From Chromobacterium alkanivorans (GTDB lineage: Bacteria > Pseudomonadota > Gammaproteobacteria > Burkholderiales > Chromobacteriaceae), in the NCBI RefSeq assembly GCF_016937655.1, contig NZ_JAFHKL010000003.1, positions 411,798 through 475,797 on the forward strand: a DNA stretch of 64,000 nt, written 5' to 3'. Below, piece by piece: positions 27,106-35,300 of the stretch. The translations under genes and the position numbers were made by a program. Numbering within the stretch: the stretch's first letter is position 1; each line of letters opens with the position of its first letter. The notes beneath the pieces are model-generated. The model saw only the letters and a program-made list of their open reading frames with translations. It was not told where the DNA came from and did not search any database.

Positions 27106-27969
27106 TCAGTCAAAGACTACCGTCTTGTTGTTATAGGACAGCACGCGGTTGTCGATATGCCAGCGCACGGCGCGCGACAGCACCACTTTCTCCAGGTCGC
27201 GGCCCTTCTGGATCAGGTCGTCCACTTCGTCGCGGTGAGAAATGCGGGTGACTTCCTGCTCGATGATAGGGCCTTCGTCCAGGTCCTCGGTCACATAGTG
27301 GCTGGTGGCGCCGATCAGCTTCACCCCGCGCGCGAAAGCGCGGTGGTAGGGCTTGGCGCCGTCGAAGGCGGGCAGGAAGCTGTGATGGATGTTGATCACC
27401 CGGTCCGGATAACGCTCGACGAAGCCCTGCGACAGGATCTGCATGTAGCGCGCCAACACGATGAAGTCCACGCCGGCCTCTTCCAGCAGGCGGAACTGTT
27501 CGGCCTCGGCCTCTTCCTTATTGTCCTTGGTGACCTTGATCACGTGGAAGGGGATGCCGTTGAACTCCACCAGCCGGCGGCAGGTTTCGTGATTGGAAAT
27601 CACCAGCGGAATCTCGCAATCCAGCTCGCCGATGCGCCAGCGGTGCATCAGGTCCACCAGGCAGTGCTCGTACTGCGACACGAAGACGGCCATCCGCGGC
27701 TTGCGGGTGGACAGCGACACCTTCCAGTTCATCGCGTGCTCGTCGGCAATCGGCTGAAAAGCGGCGGCGAAATTCTCCATCGGCAGGGTGAAGCCGTTCA
27801 CATCCCATTGCACCCGCATCAGGAACAGGTTTTCGCTGGTGTCCTGATGCTGGTCCGCGTGCATGATGTTGGCGTTGTAGGTCATCAGGAAGTTGGCGAT
27901 CGCCGCCACCAGGCCCTTCTTGTCCGGCGCGCTGATCAACAGCGTGGCCGATTGCTTGTCTTGACTCAT
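27106..27969 (-). CDS. purU: Formyltetrahydrofolate deformylase
   Basis: A 287-residue enzyme that hydrolyses 10-formyl-THF to THF and formate, keeping the one-carbon pool balanced. An N-terminal ACT domain (TLLISAPDKKGLVAAIANFL, residues 9-90) for regulation is followed by the formyl-transferase domain with MAVFVSQYEHCLVDLMHRW, VISNH, and the catalytic loop INIHHSFLPAFDGAKPYHRA, and the Asp of YVTEDLDEGPIIEQ. Full length. It neighbours folD, the other folate one-carbon enzyme, on the same strand. Confidence 0.95.
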   Translation of the reverse strand: MSQDKQSATLLISAPDKKGLVAAIANFLMTYNANIMHADQHQDTSENLFLMRVQWDVNGFTLPMENFAAAFQPIADEHAMNWKVSLSTRKPRMAVFVSQYEHCLVDLMHRWRIGELDCEIPLVISNHETCRRLVEFNGIPFHVIKVTKDNKEEAEAEQFRLLEEAGVDFIVLARYMQILSQGFVERYPDRVINIHHSFLPAFDGAKPYHRAFARGVKLIGATSHYVTEDLDEGPIIEQEVTRISHRDEVDDLIQKGRDLEKVVLSRAVRWHIDNRVLSYNNKTVVFD

Positions 27970-28074
27970 GATCGGATTTGCTTACTGCGAACTAAAACGG
28001 ACGATTTTACGATAGCCGGGCCGCCAGCGTCTCGCTTTGTTTGCAAGCGTTTGTCGCCAACGCCGCCGATAAAA

Positions 28075-28113
28075 CAAAAACGCCGCCGCCGCGGCTGCGG
28101 CGATGGCGTTTTG
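28075..28113. terminator. GC-rich terminator hairpin between folD and purU
   Basis: CAAAAACGCC and GGCGTTTTG flank a long GC stem (28081-28108). A and T runs are on both sides. It lies just downstream of folD on its strand and separates folD transcripts from purU. Confidence 0.75.
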
Positions 28114-28131
28114 GCCGAACGGACGCGCCGT

Positions 28132-28983
28132 TCAAGCGTGCATATTGGCGGAATCCAGGGTGTTCTGCAGCAAGGTGGCCACCGTCATCGGGCCGACGCC
28201 GCCCGGCACCGGGGTGATGAAGCCGGCGCGCTCGGCCGCCGCGGAGAACTCCACGTCGCCGCACAGCTTGCCGCTGTCCAGGCGGTTGATGCCCACGTCG
28301 ATCACCACCGCGCCCGGCTTGATCCACTCGCCCTTGACGAAGTTGGGGATGCCCACCGCTGCCACCACGATGTCGGCCGCGGCCACTTCGGCGGCCAGGT
28401 CGGCGGTGGCGCTGTGGCACACCGTCACCGTGGCGCGCGCCAGCAGCATTTCCAGCGCCTGCGGACGGCCGACGATGTTGGACGCGCCGACGATCACCGC
28501 CTTCTTGCCTTTAGGGTCGATGCCGTATTCTTCCAGCAAGGTCATCACGCCGCGCGGGGTGCACGGCCGCAGCAGCGGCATCTTGATCGCCAGCCGGCCC
28601 ATATTATAGGGATGGAAGCCGTCGACATCCTTTTTAGGGTCGATGCGCTCGATCACCGCCTGAGGATCGATCTGCTTGGGCAGCGGCAGCTGCACCAGGA
28701 TGCCGTCGACGTCGGCGTCGGCGTTCAAGCGATCGATGATGTCCAGCAATTCCTGTTGGCTGGTGCCGGCCGGCAGGTCGTAGGCCAGCGAACGGATGCC
28801 GGCTTTCTCGCAGGAGCGCTTCTTGCTGCCCACGTACACCGCGGACGCCGGGTCCTCGCCCACCAGGATCACCGCCAGCGCCGGGGCGCGCTTGCCCGCG
28901 GCCAGGCGCGCCTGCACGCCCTCGCCCACCTGGGCGATCAGTTTTTCCGCTACCGCTTTGCCGTCAATCAGTTGTGCTGCCAT
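28132..28983 (-). CDS. folD: Bifunctional methylene-THF dehydrogenase/cyclohydrolase
   Basis: A 283-residue FolD that interconverts 5,10-methylene-THF and 10-formyl-THF using NADP. The start [18 protein letters not shown] at 28983 is the family N terminus. A conserved [14 protein letters not shown] holds the catalytic Lys. [17 protein letters not shown] and [17 protein letters not shown] are signature regions, and [19 protein letters not shown] is the Rossmann loop. A longer extension to 29067 exists but lacks family support and is rejected. With PurU it controls formyl-folate levels. Confidence 0.96.
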   Translation of the reverse strand: MAAQLIDGKAVAEKLIAQVGEGVQARLAAGKRAPALAVILVGEDPASAVYVGSKKRSCEKAGIRSLAYDLPAGTSQQELLDIIDRLNADADVDGILVQLPLPKQIDPQAVIERIDPKKDVDGFHPYNMGRLAIKMPLLRPCTPRGVMTLLEEYGIDPKGKKAVIVGASNIVGRPQALEMLLARATVTVCHSATADLAAEVAAADIVVAAVGIPNFVKGEWIKPGAVVIDVGINRLDSGKLCGDVEFSAAAERAGFITPVPGGVGPMTVATLLQNTLDSANMHA

Positions 28984-29212
28984 GGGCCGGTTCCATAAAA
29001 GAGGCTGAAAAAGAAGGCGCATATTCTCGCATTTTTCAGCCGCTTCCGAAATGCCGCTGCGCAACAAAACTTACTTAACATCAAGATAAATAAAGGGAAC
29101 TGCCGCCCTGCCCGCCATACGCCCAATATTGCGCTCCCGCGCCGCCGCAATTTAATTGCAAACACTAGTTGACAGCCCAAATCGCCATCCGTATAGTTGC
29201 GGTCTCTGTCGT

Positions 29213-29289
29213 CGGGGCGTAGCGCAGCCTGGTAGCGCACCTGATTTGGGATCAGGGGGTCGCGAGTTCGAATCCCGCCGCCCCGACCA
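29213..29289 (+). tRNA. tRNA-Pro (UGG)
   Basis: A 77-nt cloverleaf with acceptor CGGGGCG / CGCCCCG, anticodon loop TTTGGGA giving anticodon UGG, T-loop TTCGAAT and an encoded CCA end. It is first in a cluster of four tRNA genes. Confidence 0.96.
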
Positions 29290-29312
29290 GCAGTAAGGCG
29301 AAGCCCGACCGA

Positions 29313-29389
29313 GCGCCCGTAGCTCAACCGGATAGAGCACCGGCCTTCTAAGCCGGGGGTTACAGGTTCGAGTCCTGTCGGGCGCGCCA
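29313..29389 (+). tRNA. tRNA-Arg (UCU)
   Basis: A 77-nt cloverleaf with acceptor GCGCCCG / CGGGCGC, anticodon UCU in CTTCTAA, T-loop TTCGAGT and encoded CCA. It reads AGA, a rare codon in this GC-rich genome. It lies 23 bases after tRNA-Pro. Confidence 0.96.
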
Positions 29390-29425
29390 AAGATTTTGTA
29401 GTACAATGCAGTCGTTGTTTCAGTG

Positions 29426-29501
29426 GTGGATGTAGCTCAGTTGGTAGAGTCCAGGATTGTGATTCCTGTTGTCGTGGGTTCGAGCCCCATCATCCACCCC
29501 A
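29426..29501 (+). tRNA. tRNA-His (GUG), copy 1
   Basis: A 76-nt cloverleaf with acceptor GTGGATG / CATCCAC, anticodon GUG in TTGTGAT, T-loop TTCGAGC and encoded CCA. A G at 29425 is the extra G-1 that tRNA-His carries. The mature sequence is identical to copy 2. Confidence 0.95.
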
Positions 29502-29549
29502 CCCTATTTCAAGTTGCCGCCTCAGGGCGTCGGCTCACCGCTTTCGGCG

Positions 29550-29625
29550 GTGGATGTAGCTCAGTTGGTAGAGTCCAGGATTGTGATTCCTGTTGTCGTG
29601 GGTTCGAGCCCCATCATCCACCCCA
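29550..29625 (+). tRNA. tRNA-His (GUG), copy 2
   Basis: Identical in all 76 positions to the copy at 29426, with G-1 at 29549. It lies 48 bases after copy 1, so the pair is a recent tandem duplication. The terminator follows at 29633. Confidence 0.95.
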
Positions 29626-29632
29626 AACCTTC

Positions 29633-29660
29633 AAAAACCCGGCCAAACGCCGGGTTTTTT
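29633..29660 (+). terminator. Terminator of the tRNA cluster
   Basis: ACCCGGC (29637-29643) and GCCGGGT (29649-29655) form a stem followed by TTTTTT. It lies eight bases after tRNA-His copy 2. Confidence 0.85.
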
Positions 29661-29693
29661 CATTTTCGCGACTCATAAGGTCAGTTTTGGGCC

Positions 29694-29721
29694 TTGTCTG
29701 ACAGTTCAAGCTCCGTATAAT
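29694..29721 (+). promoter_or_regulatory. Promoter of the GntR/FCD gene, possible autoregulatory site
   Basis: TTGTCT (29694-29699) and the perfect TATAAT (29716-29721) are 16 bp apart. TTGTC-T-GACAG around the -35 is a short inverted repeat that fits the short palindromes bound by FCD-type regulators, so repression of its own gene is possible. Confidence 0.55.
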
Positions 29722-29769
29722 CGAATACATTTGCATGACACCGCTTGACTGACGACGACACCCACCACG

Positions 29770-30453
29770 ATGACCACCATGCAGCCGATCAAGCGCCAGA
29801 CGCTCACCAGTGCAGTAACCGAATCCCTGCGCCAGCGCATTCTCTCCGGGGAATTCGCCGACGGCCAACAACTGCGCCAAGAGGCGCTGTCCAATGAATA
29901 CGGCGTCAGCCGGGTGCCGGTGCGCGAGGCGCTGCGCCAGCTGGAAGCCGAAGGCCTGATCCAGATCATCGACCACAAGGGCGCGCTGGTGTCCAAGCTG
30001 TCGCTGGAAGACGTGCTGGAGCTGCTGGAAATCCGCGCGATGCTGGAAGGCTCGGTGCTCAAGGCCGCCATCCCCTGTCACACCAAGGCCGATCACGATC
30101 TGGCCCAGCAAACCCTGCGCGAATTCGAACAAGCGCTGCGCAACAACGACGTGCGCCACTGGGGCGAATTGAACTCCCGCTTCCATCTGGCGCTGTACCG
30201 CGCCGCCAAGCGGCCGAACACGCTGGCGCTGATCGAGCAACTGCACAACAAGACCGACCGCTACACCCGGATGCAGATCCTGTTCACCCGCACCATGGAG
30301 CGGGCGCACGAGGAACACAGCAAACTGCTGGAGCTGTCGCGCCAGGGCAAGGCAGACGAGGCCGCGGAATTCATCCGCTTCCACATCCTGTCCGCCGGCC
30401 ACGCGCTGGAAGACTATCTGCGCAGCCAAAGCTCGCAGAACGCCCTGAGCTGA
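29770..30453 (+). CDS. GntR-family (FCD) transcriptional regulator
   Basis: A 227-residue regulator with a GntR winged helix-turn-helix (AVTESLRQRILSGEFADGQQLRQEALSNEYGVSRVPVREALRQLEAEGLI, described over residues 13-65) and a C-terminal FCD helical bundle. The FCD metal and ligand residues appear in LNSRFHLALYRAAKRP and the final FIRFHILSAGH. FCD regulators bind carboxylate ligands and often control oxidation of an organic acid. The effector is unknown. Downstream in the same direction are two pirin genes, 130 bp away, which may be in its regulon. Confidence 0.9.
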   Translation: MTTMQPIKRQTLTSAVTESLRQRILSGEFADGQQLRQEALSNEYGVSRVPVREALRQLEAEGLIQIIDHKGALVSKLSLEDVLELLEIRAMLEGSVLKAAIPCHTKADHDLAQQTLREFEQALRNNDVRHWGELNSRFHLALYRAAKRPNTLALIEQLHNKTDRYTRMQILFTRTMERAHEEHSKLLELSRQGKADEAAEFIRFHILSAGHALEDYLRSQSSQNALS

Positions 30454-30587
30454 GGCCCGCCGCCGCGCCTTCAAATTATTTGAACCTGGCGCGCAATTCT
30501 TTGCGCTATCAAGCGCCGCGGCGGCGCGCAATAATCCGACCATGCCAACCGCCGGACGCCCGTCCGGCGCCACAGGGAGACATGGTC

Positions 30588-31436
30588 ATGCAACATTCTT
30601 TCATCAGCCGGGAAGCGGAACGTCTGGTCGACGGCCAGGCGGTGACCGACGGCGCCGGCGTGCGCCTGCTGCGCGTGCTCAGCGCCGATCTGCAACGGCG
30701 ACTGGACCCCTTCCTGATGCTGGACGAATTCCGCTCGGACAACCCCGGCGACTACATCGCCGGCTTCCCCAGCCATCCGCACCGCGGCTTCGAAACCGTC
30801 ACCTATATGCTGGCCGGCCGCATGCGCCACCGCGACAACGCCGGCAACGAAGGCCTGCTCGGCCCCGGCGGCGTGCAATGGATGACCGCTGGCCGCGGCA
30901 TCGTCCACTCCGAACTGCCGGAGCAGGAAGACGGCCTGATGCACGGCTTCCAGCTGTGGCTGAACCTGCCGGCGGAGCGCAAGCTGTGCGCGCCGTGGTA
31001 TCGCGACATTCCCGCCGCCGAGATTCCGTCTGCACCGGCCCAAGGCGAGGCCCGCCTAATCGCCGGCAACTGGCGCGGCCAGGCCGGCGCGGTGGAACGC
31101 GAAGCCACCGAGCCGCTCTACCTGGACCTGCATCTGGACGCCGGCGGCGAAGAGGCACTGGAAATCCCGTCCGGCCACAACGCCTTTCTCTACGTCTACC
31201 AGGGCGAGGTCGCCGTCGGCGCGCAACAGCGCGGCGTCAAGGCCAGGCAGATGGCGGTGCTGGACAATCGCGCCGACAGCGACGGCGTCATCGTCCGCGC
31301 AGTGGCCGACAGCCGCTTGCTGCTGATTGCCGGCAAACCTCTGGGCGAGCCCATCGCCCAGTGGGGACCGTTTGTGATGAATAGCCGCGAACAAGTGGAA
31401 GAAGCCATAGCCGATTTCCGCGACGGACGTTTCTGA
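30588..31436 (+). CDS. Pirin-family protein, first copy
   Basis: A 282-residue bicupin of the pirin family. The conserved N-terminal cupin has FLMLDEFRSD and the metal-binding HPHRGFETVTYMLAGRMRHRD (His residues of the iron site), then GGVQWMTAGRGIVHSE. The C-terminal cupin (from about residue 165) includes HNAFLYVYQGEVAVG. Pirins are iron proteins, some with quercetinase activity. Start 30588 is preferred over 30582 because AGGGAGA lies at the right distance. It is 27 bp from the second pirin, so probably an operon. Confidence 0.88.
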   Translation: MQHSFISREAERLVDGQAVTDGAGVRLLRVLSADLQRRLDPFLMLDEFRSDNPGDYIAGFPSHPHRGFETVTYMLAGRMRHRDNAGNEGLLGPGGVQWMTAGRGIVHSELPEQEDGLMHGFQLWLNLPAERKLCAPWYRDIPAAEIPSAPAQGEARLIAGNWRGQAGAVEREATEPLYLDLHLDAGGEEALEIPSGHNAFLYVYQGEVAVGAQQRGVKARQMAVLDNRADSDGVIVRAVADSRLLLIAGKPLGEPIAQWGPFVMNSREQVEEAIADFRDGRF

Positions 31437-31463
31437 CCCGCATACCCATTGCCAGGAGGCATT

Positions 31464-32324
31464 ATGCCGCTGCTTACCCAAACCATTACCAGCCTGGACC
31501 GCGACATCGGCTTTCCGGTGCGCCGGCTGCTACCCACCCGCCAGGCGCGTCGCGTCGGCCCCTTCGTGTTTCTCGACCACATGGGCCCGGCCCATTTCGC
31601 CGCCGAAGGCAGCGCCGGCGATGTGCGGCCGCATCCGCACATCGGCCTGGCCACCGTCACCTATCTGTTCTCCGGCGCGATGATGCACCGCGACAGCCTG
31701 GGCACGGTGCAGCGCATAGAGCCCGGCGCGGTCAATCTGATGACCGCCGGCAGCGGCATCACCCACTCCGAGCGGGTGCCGGCCGACATCCGCCGGCAAG
31801 GCGTGGCGGTGGAAGGCATGCAGCTGTGGCTGGCGCTGCCGGACGAGCTGGAAGAGTGCGAGCCGGCCTTCGCCCACTATCCGGCCGAGGACTTGCCGCG
31901 CTGGAAGCAGGACGGCGTGGAGCTGAACCTGCTGATCGGCGCCGGCTGGGGTCAACGCTCGCCGGTCGCCTATCCGCTGCCGGTGTTCTACGCCAGCGCC
32001 GTGATCCCGGCCGGCTCGCGGCTGACGCTGCCGGAAGGCGTGGACGAACTGGCCGCCTATGTCGCCGCCGGCGAATTGGACGTGGATGGCGCCGCGCTGA
32101 GCGTCAATCAGCTGGGCCTGCTGCGAACCGCCCAGGGCGGCGAACTGATTGCCCAGCGCGACAGCCGGGTGATGCTGCTGGGCGGCACGCCGCCGGCCAG
32201 CCCACGCTATCTGGACTGGAATTTCGTGTCCAGCCGCCGCGAGCGGCTGGCCCAGGCCCGCGCGGACTGGATCGCCCAGCGCTTTCCGATGGTGCCGGGC
32301 GAAACCGAGTTCATTCCCTTGTGA
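31464..32324 (+). CDS. Pirin-family protein, second copy
   Basis: A 286-residue bicupin with FVFLDHMGPAHFA, HPHIGLATVTYLFSGAMMHRD and GSGITHSERVP: all metal ligands of the N-terminal cupin are present. The C-terminal cupin includes ELAAYVAAGELDVDG. It is clearly diverged from the first pirin, so the pair is not a recent duplication. CAGGAGG lies upstream of the ATG. The two may differ in substrate. Confidence 0.88.
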   Translation: MPLLTQTITSLDRDIGFPVRRLLPTRQARRVGPFVFLDHMGPAHFAAEGSAGDVRPHPHIGLATVTYLFSGAMMHRDSLGTVQRIEPGAVNLMTAGSGITHSERVPADIRRQGVAVEGMQLWLALPDELEECEPAFAHYPAEDLPRWKQDGVELNLLIGAGWGQRSPVAYPLPVFYASAVIPAGSRLTLPEGVDELAAYVAAGELDVDGAALSVNQLGLLRTAQGGELIAQRDSRVMLLGGTPPASPRYLDWNFVSSRRERLAQARADWIAQRFPMVPGETEFIPL

Positions 32325-32342
32325 GAGCGGCCGACTAAAAAC

Positions 32343-32374
32343 AAAACCCCCGCCAGTTGCCTGACGGGGGTTTT
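32343..32374. terminator. Bidirectional terminator between pirin and tpsA
   Basis: AAAACCCCCG and CGGGGGTTTT (32343-32374) form a stem around the loop CCAGTTGCCTGA. A and T runs flank both sides, so it ends both the pirin transcript and the convergent exoprotein transcript. Confidence 0.85.
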
Positions 32375-32391
32375 CGCTTGGATCAAGCGCC

Positions 32392-35300
32392 TTACTTGCT
32401 CTGAATGCCGCCTTGCACCACGGTCGGCGTATTCTGATGCTCGGCGCGGATCAGCGGCGCCTTGCCGGAAGTCACATCGCTGACCGCCTGCTTCAGGATG
32501 CCGGACGGCGTGCTGTTCAGCTTGACCCCACCGCCGCCGTTGTAGCGCTCGGTGGCGATGTCGGCGGTTTCCACCTTGGACTCGCCCAGGTCAACCTTGC
32601 CGTTGGCGGACGAAATGGTCGCGCCGGTCAGCTGAGTCTTGCCGCCCACCTGCAGCGTCACGCCGTCGACGCCGGCGATGCCGGTGACAGTGCCTACCGA
32701 GTTGTCGCGCTTGACGCTGACGTCCACGTCGGCCTTCAGCTCGGTGCCCTTGTCCTGGGCGTTCAGCAGCTTGTCCTTCAGCGTGTTGCCGCCTTTGCGC
32801 GCCAGCGTGTCCAGCGTGCCGGACTTGGCCGGGCCGGAGGTCGGCTGCTCGGGCAGGGTGACGGTTTCGCTGCTGGCGTTGAAGCTCACCGCATTGGTGG
32901 TGTCTTCCTTCAGGCCCTTGTTGAACGCCAGGCTGTCGTACTTCTCCTTCACCTTGTCGGACGCGGCGTTGACCAGCTCAGTGCCCTTCTCTTTCACCTT
33001 ATCCTTCAGCGGGCCGGCCTTGTCGGCGGCCTGGTCGACCAGGCTGGCCTCCTTGCCGTTGGAGCTGTTGACGCCCAACGACACATCCACCTTCACGCTA
33101 TTGTCGCGGTCCTGACGGCTTTCCAGCGCCAGCTTGCCGCCCACCTGACCGTTGACGGTCTTGCCGCTGACGTTGGCGCCGGCCAGGGTGGCGTTGCCTT
33201 CGGCGTTCAGCTCCACTTGCTGCTTGGCGATAACGGTGGCGTTGGCGTTGCTCAGCTTGTCCTGCTGGTCCACTTTCACGTCCAGACCGGCCTTGACGTC
33301 GTGCACGTTCTTGGTGCTGTCCGGCTTGATCTGGCCGTTTTCCTTGTCGCTGCTGGCCTTGTTGCCGCCGCCGATATTGCCTGCCACGCTCCAATTGTTG
33401 CGCTGGCTGCTGGACTGCGCCGACTCCAGGCGGATATCGCCCTGGCTGTTCAGCTTGGCGCCGTCGCCCTGCACCTGGGTGCCGCTCAGACGGATGCCGC
33501 CGCTGCCGGCTGCTATGCTGGCCTGGCCGCCGCTGACCACGCTGCCGCCGGCCTGGCTGCGGCTGGACTCGTCGGTGCTGGCGTAATTGCCGCCGGCGCC
33601 CACGTTGAAGCCCTGGCTCGCCTTCTCCTGGCCATTGCTCTGGCTGCCGCCGGCCTTGAGGTCGAAGCCCCACTGGCTGCCGGATTTGTCGGCGCTGGAC
33701 TCGGCGGCCTTGAACTCCACCTTGTCGCCCTGCAGCGCCACGTCGCCGCGGCTGGCGATCTTGTCGCCCTGCAGCGCCAGCTTGCCGCCAGCGGTCAATG
33801 CCACGCCGGCATCGGCGTCCACGCCGCCGGTCACGGCGGTGCTGGACTTGGCTTGCTGCTTGTCCACGTTCACCGCCACCCCGCCGCTGCCGCCGACATT
33901 CTTGCCGCCGCCCTCGATCGGGCTGGTGGTGATGGCCAGATTGGCCTTGCCGCCCACGGTGCGCTGCTCGCTGCTGCTAGTGTTGTTGGCCTGGCTGAAG
34001 CTCAGGTCGCCGCCGGCGCTGACGCTGGCCGCGCCCTTGCCGCCGGCGATGGCCACGCCCTGGTAGGCGGCGTTGTTGTCCACCTCCACCTTGACGCCGT
34101 TGCCGGCGCGGATGCCGCCGGTGACCGCGCTGGAGCTGGACGAGGCGCTGGTCACCGTGCTGCCGCTGCCGGCAGCCTTGACGTTCACGTCTTCGCCGGT
34201 GGTGGTGTAGACGCGCACGCCGACATCGGCCTCGGTCTTGCTGCCGCTCTGGCTTTGAGTATTGGCCGCGGCGCTGAACTGGTGGCTGTCCGCCTTGATG
34301 TCCACCGTGTTGCCGGCCTGGTACTGGGTGCCTTGATCGCTGAGCCCGGCCTTGGCGTCCACCTTGATGTTGCCGCCGTTCAGGCTGCTGGCCTGCGCGG
34401 TGCTGGACTGGCGGGTTTCGCTGCCGACGCCGGCCTTGACGCCGAGGTCCACGCCCAGATTGGCCGCACCCAGATTGCCGGCCGCGCCCGCGGCGCCGGC
34501 CACATCGCCCTTGGCCACCTTCTCGCCGGCCGCCACCAGCGGACGGGTCACGCCGCTGTAATCGGCGTTGACGCCCACTTCCACGCCCCAATGGCTGCTG
34601 TCGGTGGTGGTTTTCTGAGTGCTGTTGGCCGCCTGATTGTCGATCCGGCCGCCGGCCAGCTTGATGTCGCCATCGGCCTTGACCTGGGCGCCTTGGTTGC
34701 GGATGTCGCCGTCGCCGTTGCCGGCCACGATGCTGACGCCGCCCTTGGAGTTGATGGCGCTGACCTGGGCCGTGCTGCTGTCGGACTGGCTGCGGCTGTT
34801 CTTCTGGTCCACGCCCAACGCCACCCCGGTCTTGTCCAGGCCGGCGTCGATATAGAGGCCGCCGCCGGTGACGCTGCTGCTCTTGCCTTCCTTCACCGTG
34901 TCCTGCGCCGCGTTCAGGCTGACGTTCTGGCCGCCGAGGGTCGCGCCGCCGGCGCCGGCGTTCAGCTTGGAGCCGGTCACGGTCAGATCGCCCTGAGCGT
35001 TCAGCGCCACCTTGTCGCCGGACAGCGTCGCCGCCTGGTTCTGGGTCGCGTCGCGGTCCACGCTGCTGCTGCTGTGTTCGATGCGCACGCCGCCGCGGTA
35101 CTGCTTGTCGCCGGTGATTTCGCCGACGCCGCGCAATGCCAGCTCGGTGTCCTTGCTCTTCACCGTGTCGCGGGTCTGCGACGCCGCCACCTTGATGTCG
35201 CCGTTGGCGGCCACGTTCAATTCGCCGCCGGCGCGCACCTGGCTGCCGCTGATCGCCACGTCCTTGGCGGACAGGATGGTCAGATTGGTGTCGGACTTCA

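Noticed and set aside
29003..29067. N-terminal extension of folD
   Set aside because: The extra residues have no match to the FolD family, which begins at [12 protein letters not shown], and no ribosome site supports them.
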